The position numbers and the translations under genes were made by a program. The notes below the pieces were generated by a model. That model saw only the letters and a program-made list of their open reading frames with translations. It was not told the DNA's origin and ran no database searches. Positions 24,019-32,665 of a stretch of 64,000 nt of DNA are shown piece after piece. Source of the stretch: Paraburkholderia adhaesiva (GTDB lineage Bacteria > Pseudomonadota > Gammaproteobacteria > Burkholderiales > Burkholderiaceae); contig NZ_JAJEJQ010000002.1 of assembly GCF_021390575.1 (NCBI RefSeq), forward strand, positions 1,240,001 through 1,304,000. The letters are read 5' to 3'. How positions within the stretch are numbered: the stretch's first letter is position 1; the number at the start of each line of letters is the position of its first letter.

Positions 24019-26065
24019 ACTGATCGCGCTAAGCGGGCGCAAGGGCTGGAAGCCCCCTCCGCGCCTGTCGCTGCCTGAGTGGGCGGACGAATTCCGCAAG
24101 CTCGCGCGCTCGGCGGGCAACCTGACCGGCAAGTGGCATACCTCGACCGTCGAGATTGCGCGCGGCCCGATGCTCGCCGTGACCGAACCGGGCGTTCACG
24201 TCATCACGGCGATGGTGTGCACGCAACTGCTCAAGACGGCATTGCTGGAAAACATTTTCGGGTATCACGCGCATCTCGATCCGTGCCCGATCCTGCTGCT
24301 GCAACCGAAGGACGACGCGGCCGAACAGTTCAGCAAGGAACGTCTGACGCCGCTGATCCGCGCCACGCCCGTCCTGCGCGAACTGCTCGGCCCCGCGCGC
24401 ACGCGCAGCCCGGACGACACGCTGCTCTACAAGGCCTATCCGGGCGGCTTTATCGCGCTCGCGGGCGCGGGTTCGCCGGATAACCTCGCGCGCCGTCCGA
24501 TCCGCGTCGTACTGTGCGATGAGATTGACAAGTACCCCGTCACGCGCGAGGGCGACCCGATCACACTCGCGGAGGAACGCACCGCGACCTTTGCCGCGTG
24601 GATGAGTGTGCGGGCGTGCTCGCCCACCGTCTCGGAGGAAAGCCGCATCGAGGACAGCTACGAGGCCTCGGATCAACGCCGTGCATCGGTTGCGTGTCCG
24701 CACTGCGGGCACCGGCTCTTTCCCGATTTCTTCCGGCACGTCGAATGGCGCAAGACGCGCGACGAGGCCGGAACGACGAAGGCGCACGATACGGAAACCG
24801 CGCGCGTGTACTGCGAAGCATGCGGGGCGGGCTGGAACGAAGCTGACCGGCTCACGGCGTTGCAGGGCGCCCGCTGGCACCAGACGAAGCCGTTTGAATG
24901 CTGTGGCGCGCGGCACGTCCCGCTCGATGACTACGCGAATGCCTGGAGAGAGCACGACGGCGACGAGGCTGTTACGGCGGTATGGGACTGGTGGGCCGAT
25001 GACGAGCACCAGCGCTATGCGGTCTACCGCGCTAAGTGTCCGGTCTGCGGCACCTGGCGCGTCGACAACGAACATGCCGGATTCCAGGCCTCGAAGCTCT
25101 ACAGCCCGTGGACACGCGACCGTCCGCCCGCCATTGCCGCCAAGTGGATCGCCGCGCAGGGCAACGAGGAACGTCTGCAGGCCTGGTGGAATACACAGAT
25201 GGGATTGCCCTACCGTGCCCATACGGGCCGTCGCGTGCAGGCCGAAGTGCTGGCCGCGCGGGGTGAAGTGTGGGCCGCAGCGGTACCCGATGGCGTCGCG
25301 GTGGTCACGGTCGGCATCGACGTGCAGGACTACCGCGTTGAATGTGAAACCGTGGGATGGGGGCGCAATGAGGAAAGCTGGTCCGTCAACTATCACGTCA
25401 TCGATGGCGAATTCTCCGACGCCACAACACAGGCTGAAGTGGACACGTATCTGAGGCAGCTCTGGAAGCGTACGGACGGCAGGCCGTTCGAGGTCATGGC
25501 CGCGTGCATTGACTCGGGCGGACACCATACGCAAAGCGTGTACGAATTCTGCAAGGCGCGTATCGGGCGGCGCATCTGGGCGATCAAGGGCGAATCGGCA
25601 CGCGGCGGCGAACGCAATCCGGTGTGGCCCGCGAAGCGCCCCACGCCGCGCACGAAGAAAACCTACCGACCCGTGCTGCTCGGCGTGAACGCGGCGAAAG
25701 ACACGATCCGGCAACGCCTGTTACTCGACACACCAGGACCGGGCTACATGCACTTTCCCGCTGACCGGGATATCGGCTATTACGCGCAACTGACGGCGGA
25801 ACGTCTGGTGGTCAGGGAACAGGGCGGACGGCGCTATCGTATCTGGGAACTGCCACCGGGCCGCGCCAATGAAGCGCTCGACTGTCGCGTCTATGGCTTT
25901 GGCGCACTGTGCGGACTGCTGCATTTCGGGCTGCAACTGAACCGGCGCGCGGACGCGGTGGGTGCGCCCGTCACGCCCGCCGTACCCCGTCATGGCCCGG
26001 ATCAGGCCACGACGACGGTCACGCGTTCTGTCGCGACGAAATCCCTGGTGAGCCGGCTGGCGTAA
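23954..26065 (+). CDS. Terminase large subunit, lambda GpA family
   Basis: The protein has 703 aa, longer than lambda gpA (641). It has the GpA opening PEWADEFRKL, an ATPase region with TQLLKTALLENIFGYH and Walker B-like RVVLCDEIDKYP. A zinc-binding part follows (CPHCGHRLF, then CEACGAGW), plus a second Cys pair (CPVCGTW). The nuclease domain starts with VTVGIDVQDYRVE and contains CIDSGGHHTQSVYEFC. It pumps DNA into the prohead and cuts it. The start at ATG 23,954 lies inside the small subunit gene. The extra Cys pairs explain part of the added length. Confidence 0.95.
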   Translation: MSTISLPTSENPRRTSQAAKHELIALSGRKGWKPPPRLSLPEWADEFRKLARSAGNLTGKWHTSTVEIARGPMLAVTEPGVHVITAMVCTQLLKTALLENIFGYHAHLDPCPILLLQPKDDAAEQFSKERLTPLIRATPVLRELLGPARTRSPDDTLLYKAYPGGFIALAGAGSPDNLARRPIRVVLCDEIDKYPVTREGDPITLAEERTATFAAWMSVRACSPTVSEESRIEDSYEASDQRRASVACPHCGHRLFPDFFRHVEWRKTRDEAGTTKAHDTETARVYCEACGAGWNEADRLTALQGARWHQTKPFECCGARHVPLDDYANAWREHDGDEAVTAVWDWWADDEHQRYAVYRAKCPVCGTWRVDNEHAGFQASKLYSPWTRDRPPAIAAKWIAAQGNEERLQAWWNTQMGLPYRAHTGRRVQAEVLAARGEVWAAAVPDGVAVVTVGIDVQDYRVECETVGWGRNEESWSVNYHVIDGEFSDATTQAEVDTYLRQLWKRTDGRPFEVMAACIDSGGHHTQSVYEFCKARIGRRIWAIKGESARGGERNPVWPAKRPTPRTKKTYRPVLLGVNAAKDTIRQRLLLDTPGPGYMHFPADRDIGYYAQLTAERLVVREQGGRRYRIWELPPGRANEALDCRVYGFGALCGLLHFGLQLNRRADAVGAPVTPAVPRHGPDQATTTVTRSVATKSLVSRLA

Positions 26066-26067
26066 TC

Positions 26068-26343
26068 ATGGCGGTCTGTCGCTGCACGGGCGTTCTTGAC
26101 GGTGTACCGCTGGCGACGCTGCGTGCGCAGCTCGCGTCGATGCAGGCGGCGTATCTCGCGCTGATGACCGGATCGAAGGCCGAGAGCGCGTCCTATACGC
26201 AGGCCGATGGCAGCCGCTCGATCACGTTCACGCGGGCGAACGTGGGCGATCTCGTGCAGGGAATCATCGGCGTCCAGGTGCAGATCGCGAAACTCACCGG
26301 CCAGTGCTGCAACCGCCGTCCGCCCGTGGTGCCGTTTTTCTGA
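26068..26343 (+). CDS. gpW-like head-tail joining protein
   Basis: The protein has 91 aa from ATG 26,068, two bases after the terminase stop. The fold pattern (LATLRAQLASMQAAYLALMTG, then SASYTQADGSRSITF and VGDLVQGIIGVQVQIAKL) matches gpW of lambda: helix, beta hairpin, helix. gpW fills the portal exit after packaging and creates the site for the next connector protein. Its place between TerL and portal is the same as in lambda. Confidence 0.8.
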   Translation: MAVCRCTGVLDGVPLATLRAQLASMQAAYLALMTGSKAESASYTQADGSRSITFTRANVGDLVQGIIGVQVQIAKLTGQCCNRRPPVVPFF

Positions 26344-26364
26344 GTCGCTGTCCGGGTCATTACC

Positions 26365-28041
26365 GTGGGCCTGATTGTCGATCCGGCTGGCAGGCCGCTG
26401 GAGACGGCCCCCCTGCCCGTGAAGGCGCAGGCCGACGCGATGCCCAACGCGCGCCCCGGCACGCCACTGGGTCTCGCGCCGTACAGCTTCCCCTATGAGG
26501 CATCGGCGTGGCTCACGCAGGAGATGGGGAACTGGCTGCCGTGGATACGCAGCCCTGACTCTGAAATCAACCTGTTCCGCGACCGCATGGTCGCGCGCTC
26601 GCGGGACCTCTCGCGTAACGATGGCTGGATCGTCGGTGGCGTTAACCGCATTCTGGACAACACCGTCGGGACGAACCTGCGCCTGTCCGCGAATCCCGAT
26701 TACCGGGCGCTGGCATTCAGGAGCGGGATGACCACCTTTGATGCGGACTGGGCCGACGAATTCCGGCGCACGGTCGAAGCGCTCTGGCGCGGCTACGCCG
26801 ACCATCCGTGCCACTTCAACGATGTCACCGAGCAGTTGACGCTCGGCCAGCAGTTCCGTCTCGCGATGCGTCACAAGCTCATCGACGGCGAGGGCCTGGG
26901 CCTGCTCTACTGGCTGCCCGAGCGCATCGGTGCGGGCGGCGCGGACTACGCGACCGCCCTGCTGCTGGTCGATCCCGACCGGCTCTGCAACCCGTGGCAG
27001 ATGATCGACACGGCGCACATGCGCGGCGGCGTCGAGATTGATGATAACGGCGTGCCGCTCGCCTACTGGATTCGCAAGGCCGAGCCGAACGACTGGTATC
27101 TGGCGATTGACGCGAATACCTGGGAGCGCATCGCACGCAACGACGAGGACGGCTGGCCGCGCGTCATCCACGACTACGACCGCGACCGCGCAGGCCAGCA
27201 CCGAGGCCTTGGTGTCTTCACGTCGGTGCTTACGCACGCGCGCATGCTCGCGCGCTATTACGGCGTCGAACTGCAGGCGGCGACCGTTGCCGCGATCTTT
27301 GGCGCGTTCGTGACGTCGCCCTACGATCCGGCGCTGGTACAGGATGCGCTCGGCGCGGGGGAAGGCGAGGAACTGCCGCTTTACCAGCAGTTGCGCGCGC
27401 AGTGGGCGAACGAGCGGCCCGCGTACCTGAACGGCGTGCGGCTCTCGACGCTCGCACCGGGCGAACAGCTCGATACGGTCGCAGCCACGCACCCGCATGG
27501 CGACTTCGAGGCGTTCGCGCACGAGATGCAGCGCGTCATCGCGGCGGCACTCGGCCTGTCCGCCGAACAGATTACCCAGGACTGGAGCCACACGAACTAC
27601 AGCAGCGCGCGGGCGGCACTGCTGGAAGCCTGGAAAACGTTGCAGCGGCGGCGCGACGAATTCTGCCTGAACTTCGCCAGCCCCTTCTATGGTGCATGGT
27701 TATGGGAAGTGATGGAGCGCGGCGAGGTGCCGTTACCGGCTGGCGCACCGCCCTATATCGAGGCGCGGGCGGCGTATTCGCGCTGCTCGTGGACCGGTGT
27801 GGCGCGCGGCTGGATCGACCCGACGAAGGAACGCGCGGGCGCGGTCATGGGCATGGATGCGGCACTCTCGACGCTCAAGCGCGAATGCGCCGAACAGGGC
27901 CTGGACTATGAGGAAGTCCTGCACCAGCGCGCGGCGGAAATTCGCCTGATGGAAGAACTCGGCCTCGACCTGCCGGACTGGGCGGGCGCGGCGGCGGCGG
28001 CAACGCTTTCAGCCCCGCCCGAAGCGCCGACGCCGCAGTAA
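26365..28041 (+). CDS. Portal protein, lambda gpB family
   Basis: The protein has 558 aa from GTG 26,365. FRDRMVARSRDLSRNDGWIV, then VDPDRLCNP and ARYYGVELQAATVAAIFGAFV, and LSAEQITQDWSHTNYSSARAALLEAW are signature stretches of lambda-type portals. It forms the dodecameric gate for DNA entry and exit at one head vertex. The C-terminal tail is Ala/Pro-rich. It directly precedes the reverse-strand membrane protein gene, which separates it from the protease gene that usually follows. Confidence 0.95.
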   Translation: MGLIVDPAGRPLETAPLPVKAQADAMPNARPGTPLGLAPYSFPYEASAWLTQEMGNWLPWIRSPDSEINLFRDRMVARSRDLSRNDGWIVGGVNRILDNTVGTNLRLSANPDYRALAFRSGMTTFDADWADEFRRTVEALWRGYADHPCHFNDVTEQLTLGQQFRLAMRHKLIDGEGLGLLYWLPERIGAGGADYATALLLVDPDRLCNPWQMIDTAHMRGGVEIDDNGVPLAYWIRKAEPNDWYLAIDANTWERIARNDEDGWPRVIHDYDRDRAGQHRGLGVFTSVLTHARMLARYYGVELQAATVAAIFGAFVTSPYDPALVQDALGAGEGEELPLYQQLRAQWANERPAYLNGVRLSTLAPGEQLDTVAATHPHGDFEAFAHEMQRVIAAALGLSAEQITQDWSHTNYSSARAALLEAWKTLQRRRDEFCLNFASPFYGAWLWEVMERGEVPLPAGAPPYIEARAAYSRCSWTGVARGWIDPTKERAGAVMGMDAALSTLKRECAEQGLDYEEVLHQRAAEIRLMEELGLDLPDWAGAAAAATLSAPPEAPTPQ

Positions 28042-28052
28042 GCCTGCCCACA

Positions 28053-28913
28053 TCACACTGGCGAGACGCTCGGGTGAATCCAGCCGTAGACCGTTCCAGT
28101 AGCCAGCAAGCCCCCAATCACCAACAGGGTCGTAGCGAGAAGAACACTTTCACCACCACCGAAGCGCTCCGTTTTAACTGCCAGCCAGATCCAGATGCCG
28201 GTTCCTCCTGCCCGCAAATTGGAGAGCGACACGTAATGTACGCACTGGAGCAGAACAATCAGGGAACATGCAGCAATGCAGATAAACGCTGCGCCAATGA
28301 GTTCGATCCAGAGAGCGTATCCGCCGCCAATCGCTTTAAAGAACGCGATTGCAGCATTCAGAACATGCGAAAGGCTCATCGGTTCGTTAGCGATCAGGCT
28401 TCCCGCATACGCCACAACGTCTGAGCGGATACCCTCGCGAGCCTCAATTGTCAGCCAGAAGCACGCAAGCGAAGCGATTGCGGGAAACACCCCACGCAAC
28501 CACCATTGCGGCGTATTAAATCGCCCACCAGCGATCATCAACACAACCGTCGCAAGACAGAAAACGGCCGTTGCGACATTGAACATATGTAGCGCATAGG
28601 AGACGGCAGGCAGGTACGCTGTCAGGAGAAACAGGCCAATCGCCGCGACAAGAATCAGGATGACAAAAACCACAAAATTATCGTCTCCCGTACCGGAATT
28701 TCCATTTCGGTCGTGATAGTGATGAACCTCCTTCTGCCGGATGTACACCTCAATTTCGTGTTTCACATCCTTCGGAGACTCGCCCTTGTCGTTAGCATCG
28801 GGCGGCTTTCCCAACCCGAAAAGGATAGCCGCGAAAATCAGCCCCATCAGGGGACTCGCAATCCAGCCTTCAAAATGTGAATTTCCTAAAAAATCCAGCA
28901 ACTCGTTCAGCAT
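28053..28913 (-). CDS. Multi-spanning membrane protein, cargo gene in the head operon
   Basis: The protein has 286 aa from ATG 28,913, with AAGGAAAC upstream. One hydrophobic segment near residue 20 (LMGLIFAAILFGL) is followed by a charged cytosolic-type loop (KHEIEVYIRQKEVHHYHDR). About five more hydrophobic helices follow, for example VVFVILILVAAIGLFLL and IELIGAAFICIAACSLIVLL. No known family is recognised. Reverse orientation, lower GC and its position between portal and protease mark it as acquired cargo. Superinfection exclusion or membrane-acting defence is a reasonable guess. Confidence 0.65.
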   Translation of the reverse strand: MLNELLDFLGNSHFEGWIASPLMGLIFAAILFGLGKPPDANDKGESPKDVKHEIEVYIRQKEVHHYHDRNGNSGTGDDNFVVFVILILVAAIGLFLLTAYLPAVSYALHMFNVATAVFCLATVVLMIAGGRFNTPQWWLRGVFPAIASLACFWLTIEAREGIRSDVVAYAGSLIANEPMSLSHVLNAAIAFFKAIGGGYALWIELIGAAFICIAACSLIVLLQCVHYVSLSNLRAGGTGIWIWLAVKTERFGGGESVLLATTLLVIGGLLATGTVYGWIHPSVSPV

Positions 28914-29006
28914 ATTTGTTTCCTTCTTTTTATTGGTGAAATGCCAACGGCCACGTTGGGCATTTTCAGTTTATCAGCGTGCGTGCTAGTTCAGCCGTCC
29001 TGAGCC

Positions 29007-29873
29007 GTGAGACCTGACTATCCGCATCTGGCGCAGCGCCTCTTTAACGTGCCCCTTGCCATCACGCCTGACAAGCTCGAAATCGTCATGGCCGCGCTCG
29101 CGGAGCGCTTCGGCCTCACGCGCCTGATGCGCACCGATGGCGAACTCATTCTGCTCGATGGTAGCTACGATCCAGGCGAACCGGCGCAGGAACCGCCCTA
29201 CGAAGTGATTGAGGGCGTCGCGCTCGTTCCGGTCCACGGCACGCTCGTGGCAAAGCTCGGCACGCTGCACCCGTATTCAGGCATGACAGGCTATGACGGC
29301 ATCCGCGCGAATCTCGCCATGGCGCTCGCCGATGACGCGGTTCGCGCCATCGTGCTCGACGTGGACTCGCCCGGTGGCGAGGTGGCCGGGTGCTTTGATC
29401 TGGCCGATGCGATCCACGCCGCACGCGGCACGAAGCCCCTGCACGCGATCCTGACCGAGAACGCCTACAGCGCGGCGTATGCGCTCGCCTCGGCCTGCGA
29501 TTCGGTCACGGTGCCGCGCACGGGTGGCACAGGCAGCATCGGCGTGATCGTCGCGCACGTCGATTTTTCGAAAGCGCTCACGGCGGCGGGTATCACCGTC
29601 ACGCTGATTACCTACGGCGCACGCAAGGCTGACGCCAGCGATGTGCAGCCGCTATCGGATGAAGCCCGCGCACGCATCCAGGCCGATGTGGATACAGTGG
29701 GCGAACTGTTCGTCGCGACCGTCGCCCGCAATCGCGCTCTCACGCCCGCAAAGGTGCGCGATACCGAAGGACTGACGTATCTGGGCGCGGCAGGCGTGAA
29801 GGCAGGACTCGCGGATGCCGTCATGGCTCCCGACGCCGCGTTTCTCGCGCTGCTGGACACCCTTTCACCGTAA
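29007..29873 (+). CDS. S49-family head maturation protease, lambda gpC-like
   Basis: The protein has 288 aa from GTG 29,007. It has the SppA/S49 layout: VDSPGGEVAGCFDLADAI, then LTENAYSAAYALASACD with the catalytic Ser region, GGTGSIGVIVAHVDFS, and YGARKADASDVQPLS supplying the catalytic Lys. It cleaves scaffold and portal during prohead maturation. It is followed after 13 bases by the scaffold-type gene, matching C/Nu3 in lambda. Confidence 0.93.
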   Translation: MRPDYPHLAQRLFNVPLAITPDKLEIVMAALAERFGLTRLMRTDGELILLDGSYDPGEPAQEPPYEVIEGVALVPVHGTLVAKLGTLHPYSGMTGYDGIRANLAMALADDAVRAIVLDVDSPGGEVAGCFDLADAIHAARGTKPLHAILTENAYSAAYALASACDSVTVPRTGGTGSIGVIVAHVDFSKALTAAGITVTLITYGARKADASDVQPLSDEARARIQADVDTVGELFVATVARNRALTPAKVRDTEGLTYLGAAGVKAGLADAVMAPDAAFLALLDTLSP

Positions 29874-29886
29874 CTGGAGAACCGCC

Positions 29887-30582
29887 ATGGGACTGACCAC
29901 CACCATGTCGAAAGCGCTTTCGTTTGCGCATCTGAATCCGCAGGGCAAGGCTACAGCACATACCGCGCGTGCGCAGGACGGCGATGACGACAAGCCTGAG
30001 CGCGACCGAGAGGACCAGAACTCGCGCCGCTCTCAGCGTACGCAAGGCGAGGATGACGACCGCAGCGACGAGGACGACGACACGGAGGCACGCGCCCAGG
30101 CGCAGGATGATGATGAGGATAGCGACGAAAAGGACAAGCCCGACGACGACAGCGGCAAGAGCAAGCGCAGCCGCCGTGCGCGGGCGCGCGCCCAGGGCGA
30201 TGATGAGGACGCGAAGGATGGCAACGGCGACGACGATGAGGACGACGACGAATCCGAAATGCGCGGCCCGTCGCCCGCTGCCGCCGCCCGCCGCCGCGAA
30301 CAGGCACGGTGCGCCGCGATCTTCGCTGCACGCGCCGCCGCGCGCAATCCCGAACTGGCTGCACAGCTCGCGTTCACGACGCGCCTGCCACGTGCCGAAG
30401 CCATTGCGCTGCTCAACGCTTCACCCGCTCCGGTGCTGGCTTCGCGCGAGCGCGCCGCGAACAATCCGCGCGTCGGCCCCGGCTCGTCCCCCGAAGCGCA
30501 CTCGCACCAGGCCATCGCGGCAGGATGGGACCGTGCCTTTGCCCAGGTGACGCCACCGGCCAGCACGCGCCGCAGCCGTTGA
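29887..30582 (+). CDS. Capsid scaffold-like protein, highly acidic
   Basis: The protein has 231 aa from ATG 29,887. After MSKALSFAHLNPQGKA there is a long Asp/Glu/Arg low-complexity region (residues about 35-135, with many DDD and EDDD runs). A compact helical tail follows (AIFAARAAARNPELAAQLAF). Position between protease and decoration protein, plus charge and length, fit an Nu3-type scaffold cleaved by the upstream protease. The charged region is longer than usual and could vary by repeat slippage. Confidence 0.75.
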   Translation: MGLTTTMSKALSFAHLNPQGKATAHTARAQDGDDDKPERDREDQNSRRSQRTQGEDDDRSDEDDDTEARAQAQDDDEDSDEKDKPDDDSGKSKRSRRARARAQGDDEDAKDGNGDDDEDDDESEMRGPSPAAAARRREQARCAAIFAARAAARNPELAAQLAFTTRLPRAEAIALLNASPAPVLASRERAANNPRVGPGSSPEAHSHQAIAAGWDRAFAQVTPPASTRRSR

Positions 30583-30603
30583 ACCCTCTTACCGGAGAAC
30601 GCC

Positions 30604-31275
30604 ATGAATGCCCCGACTGTTCCCCCGCTTTTTGAAATCTGGCACGACGGCGGGTTCCTCGTTTCCGAAGCCAACGGCCACCAGTCCCGCGATGAAATCA
30701 CGCTCACGGGCGGCGCGAAAGTGCTTGCCGGAACCGTGCTCGGCCAGGTCACGACTAACGGCGTGGGCCTGTCCGTCTCGCTCTCGGAGGGCGCGGCCAA
30801 CACGGGCAACGGCAGCGTGTCGATCACGAGTGCGCCACAGGCGGACGTCACGCTCCCCGGCGTCTATACGGTCACGTTCACGTCCGCGACGAAATTTACG
30901 GTCACGGGTCCGGGTGGACTCTCGCTGACGGGCCAGTCGCCCGGAGCGGAAGTCAGCGCATCGGGCCTCGGGTTCGTGGTCACGGCGGGCGATACCGCCT
31001 TCGCGAAGGGTGACAGTTTCGAAATCCTCGTCGGTCCGGCAGGAACACCCGGCGCGTGGTGCGCGTGGGACCCGGCTGCGTCCGATGGCTCGCAGCACGC
31101 CGCGGCAATCCTGTTCGGCACACGCGATGCGACGCTCGCGGACTGCGCGGCCGTCGCCATCACGCGCGCAGCTGAAGTCAACGCGACCGAACTGATCTGG
31201 CCTCCCGATGCGACGCCCGAACAGATCGCGGGAGCGGGTACGCAACTGCAGTCCGTGGGTATCCTGCTGCGCTAA
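30604..31275 (+). CDS. Head decoration protein, lambda gpD-like, with an inserted domain
   Basis: The protein has 223 aa, about twice lambda gpD. The N-terminal FLVSEANGHQSRDEITL and GTVLGQVT, and the C-terminal GSQHAAAILF, ATLADCAAVAITRAAEVN, frame a gpD fold. Between them (about residues 58-140) is an added Thr/Ser/Gly-rich beta segment (VTLPGVYTVTFTSATKF). gpD trimers stabilise the expanded head. The insert may form a surface loop on the capsid. A terminator follows the gene. Confidence 0.85.
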   Translation: MNAPTVPPLFEIWHDGGFLVSEANGHQSRDEITLTGGAKVLAGTVLGQVTTNGVGLSVSLSEGAANTGNGSVSITSAPQADVTLPGVYTVTFTSATKFTVTGPGGLSLTGQSPGAEVSASGLGFVVTAGDTAFAKGDSFEILVGPAGTPGAWCAWDPAASDGSQHAAAILFGTRDATLADCAAVAITRAAEVNATELIWPPDATPEQIAGAGTQLQSVGILLR

Positions 31276-31302
31276 CTGTTCAATCCGCGCCTGTGCCGTT
31301 CG

Positions 31303-31337
31303 GGGGCTGTCCTGTCATGGGGCAGCCCCTTTTTCTT
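31303..31337 (+). terminator. Rho-independent terminator after D, split in its U-tract by an IS
   Basis: GGGGCTG (31,303-31,309) pairs with CAGCCCC (31,323-31,329), extended by three more pairs around a TGTCAT loop, followed by TTTTTCTT. The T-tract is the 8-base target duplication of the ISL3 element, and TTTTTCTTTT continues after the IS. Before insertion this was a strong terminator between the D and E genes. Confidence 0.85.
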
Positions 31338-32640
31338 GGTTCATCGACGATTTCCGGGGAAGGCGGCGCGGATCTTCAGGAAGAAGTATTCCTCGTCGCG
31401 GTACCCGTAAGCTCGACGCTTGATGACCTTGATGGTGTTGTTGATGCCCTCGACCACACTGGTGTTCAGCGGGTGGCGACAGCGCGCCAGGATGCCGTGC
31501 CAGTAGCCCTGCAGCCGCTGGGCGAACAGCTGCAGGGCAGGGATTCCGCTTTGATTTGCCTGCTCGATCCACTGCTCCCAGGCCTTTTGGGCCCAGGCGG
31601 GTTTGCGGTAGAACCAGAGTCGTTTCAGTTCGTCGCGCAGCACGTACACGCATAACAACGGCTGATTGGCGGCCAGCAGTTCCTTCAGGTGCACCGACTG
31701 CTCAGGTTTCAGGTTATGGCGGTTGCGCGGCAGCAGCCAGCGGCTGGACTTCAGGACCTTGCGGGCGGGCCGGTCGTGGCGAAGCTGGTTGGCCTGATCG
31801 ACGCGCACCCGATCGATGACCTCGCGCCCGTACTTGGCGACGACGTGAAACAGGTCGTAGACGATCTCGGCCTGCGGGCAATGCGCGTTGATCTCCAGCT
31901 CATAGGCTGTCGTCATGTCGATGGCGACCGCCTCAATGCGCCCGGCCACACCCGCTGGAAGCTGTTCGAAGAACGCCCGGGCTGTTTTGCGCGAGCGCCC
32001 CGGCCCGATCCAGAGCACCTGCCGGCCGATCGGATCGACCACCACTGTGGCGTAGCGATGGCCTTTGTGGAGCGCGAACTCGTCCATCGCCAGATAGCGG
32101 ATCGTCGACCAGTCTGGTTCGGCCACGCGTGCGCGCAGGCGCATCTTGTCGATCGATTTGACCGTATGCCAACCCAGATCGTAGAAGGCGGCCACCGCCT
32201 GCACGCTGGCCGCCTGCAGCAGCTTCTCGCAGGCCTTGGCAAATCGCTCGGTCACCCGCTGGTAACGGCCCAGCCAGTCCAGCTTCTCCAGTCGCGGACC
32301 ACCGCACTGTTCGCACCAGACCCGCCGGCGCGGCACGTGCAGCACGACCCGGTACTCGAACAACGGCAGATCACGTACGCGTCGAACCGACGTCTCATGA
32401 ATCTGCGTGCAACGCGCCCCGCACTGCTCGCAGTACATGACCTTGCTCGCCGGCTTCAGATACAGCGAGAGCGTATGGCTGTCGCCTTGCGGCCATTCCA
32501 CACGTTCGAGCCGATAACCCGTCCAGCAACCCAGCGCCTGAAGTGCCTTGCGATCGAGCAACTCCACCTCCTGACCTCCATAAAGTCAGGTCAGGGTACG
32601 CAATCGCTCCCTAAAGCTCCACGGTTTTCCTCGATGAACC
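31338..32640. mobile_element. ISL3-family insertion sequence, 1,303 bp, complete
   Basis: Terminal inverted repeats start GGTTCATCGA on both ends; the first 23 bases match at 18 positions. The 8-base sequence TTTTTCTT lies at 31,330-31,337 and again at 32,641-32,648, the target duplication length known for ISL3 elements. One transposase gene fills the element in reverse orientation to the head genes. Exact ends and duplication indicate recent, undecayed insertion. Confidence 0.95.
31341..32567 (-). CDS. ISL3-family transposase
   Basis: The protein has 408 aa. Two N-terminal zinc-binding pairs (CEQCGARCTQI near residue 46 and VWCEQCGGPRLEKLDW near 83) precede an HTH-like region. The DDE catalytic core includes LAMDEFALHKGHRY with the first Asp, AIDMTTAY with the second, and NTSVVEGINNTIKVIKRRAYGYR with the Glu. 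This order is typical of ISL3 transposases, which cut and paste with 8-base duplications. The frame is intact and its stop lies just inside the left end of the element. Confidence 0.95.
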   Translation of the reverse strand: MELLDRKALQALGCWTGYRLERVEWPQGDSHTLSLYLKPASKVMYCEQCGARCTQIHETSVRRVRDLPLFEYRVVLHVPRRRVWCEQCGGPRLEKLDWLGRYQRVTERFAKACEKLLQAASVQAVAAFYDLGWHTVKSIDKMRLRARVAEPDWSTIRYLAMDEFALHKGHRYATVVVDPIGRQVLWIGPGRSRKTARAFFEQLPAGVAGRIEAVAIDMTTAYELEINAHCPQAEIVYDLFHVVAKYGREVIDRVRVDQANQLRHDRPARKVLKSSRWLLPRNRHNLKPEQSVHLKELLAANQPLLCVYVLRDELKRLWFYRKPAWAQKAWEQWIEQANQSGIPALQLFAQRLQGYWHGILARCRHPLNTSVVEGINNTIKVIKRRAYGYRDEEYFFLKIRAAFPGNRR

Positions 32641-32665
32641 TTTTTCTTTTCGGGGGAAACCGATC

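Noticed and set aside
22924..24132. A 402-codon minus-strand frame across the terminase small subunit
   Set aside because: Shadow of the forward terminase genes; its composition is Arg/Pro-rich and it lacks family motifs.
24029..25714. A 561-codon minus-strand frame inside the terminase large subunit
   Set aside because: Antisense shadow typical of high-GC coding DNA.
26002..27591. A 529-codon minus-strand frame opposite the portal gene
   Set aside because: Antisense shadow; the forward frame has portal motifs throughout.
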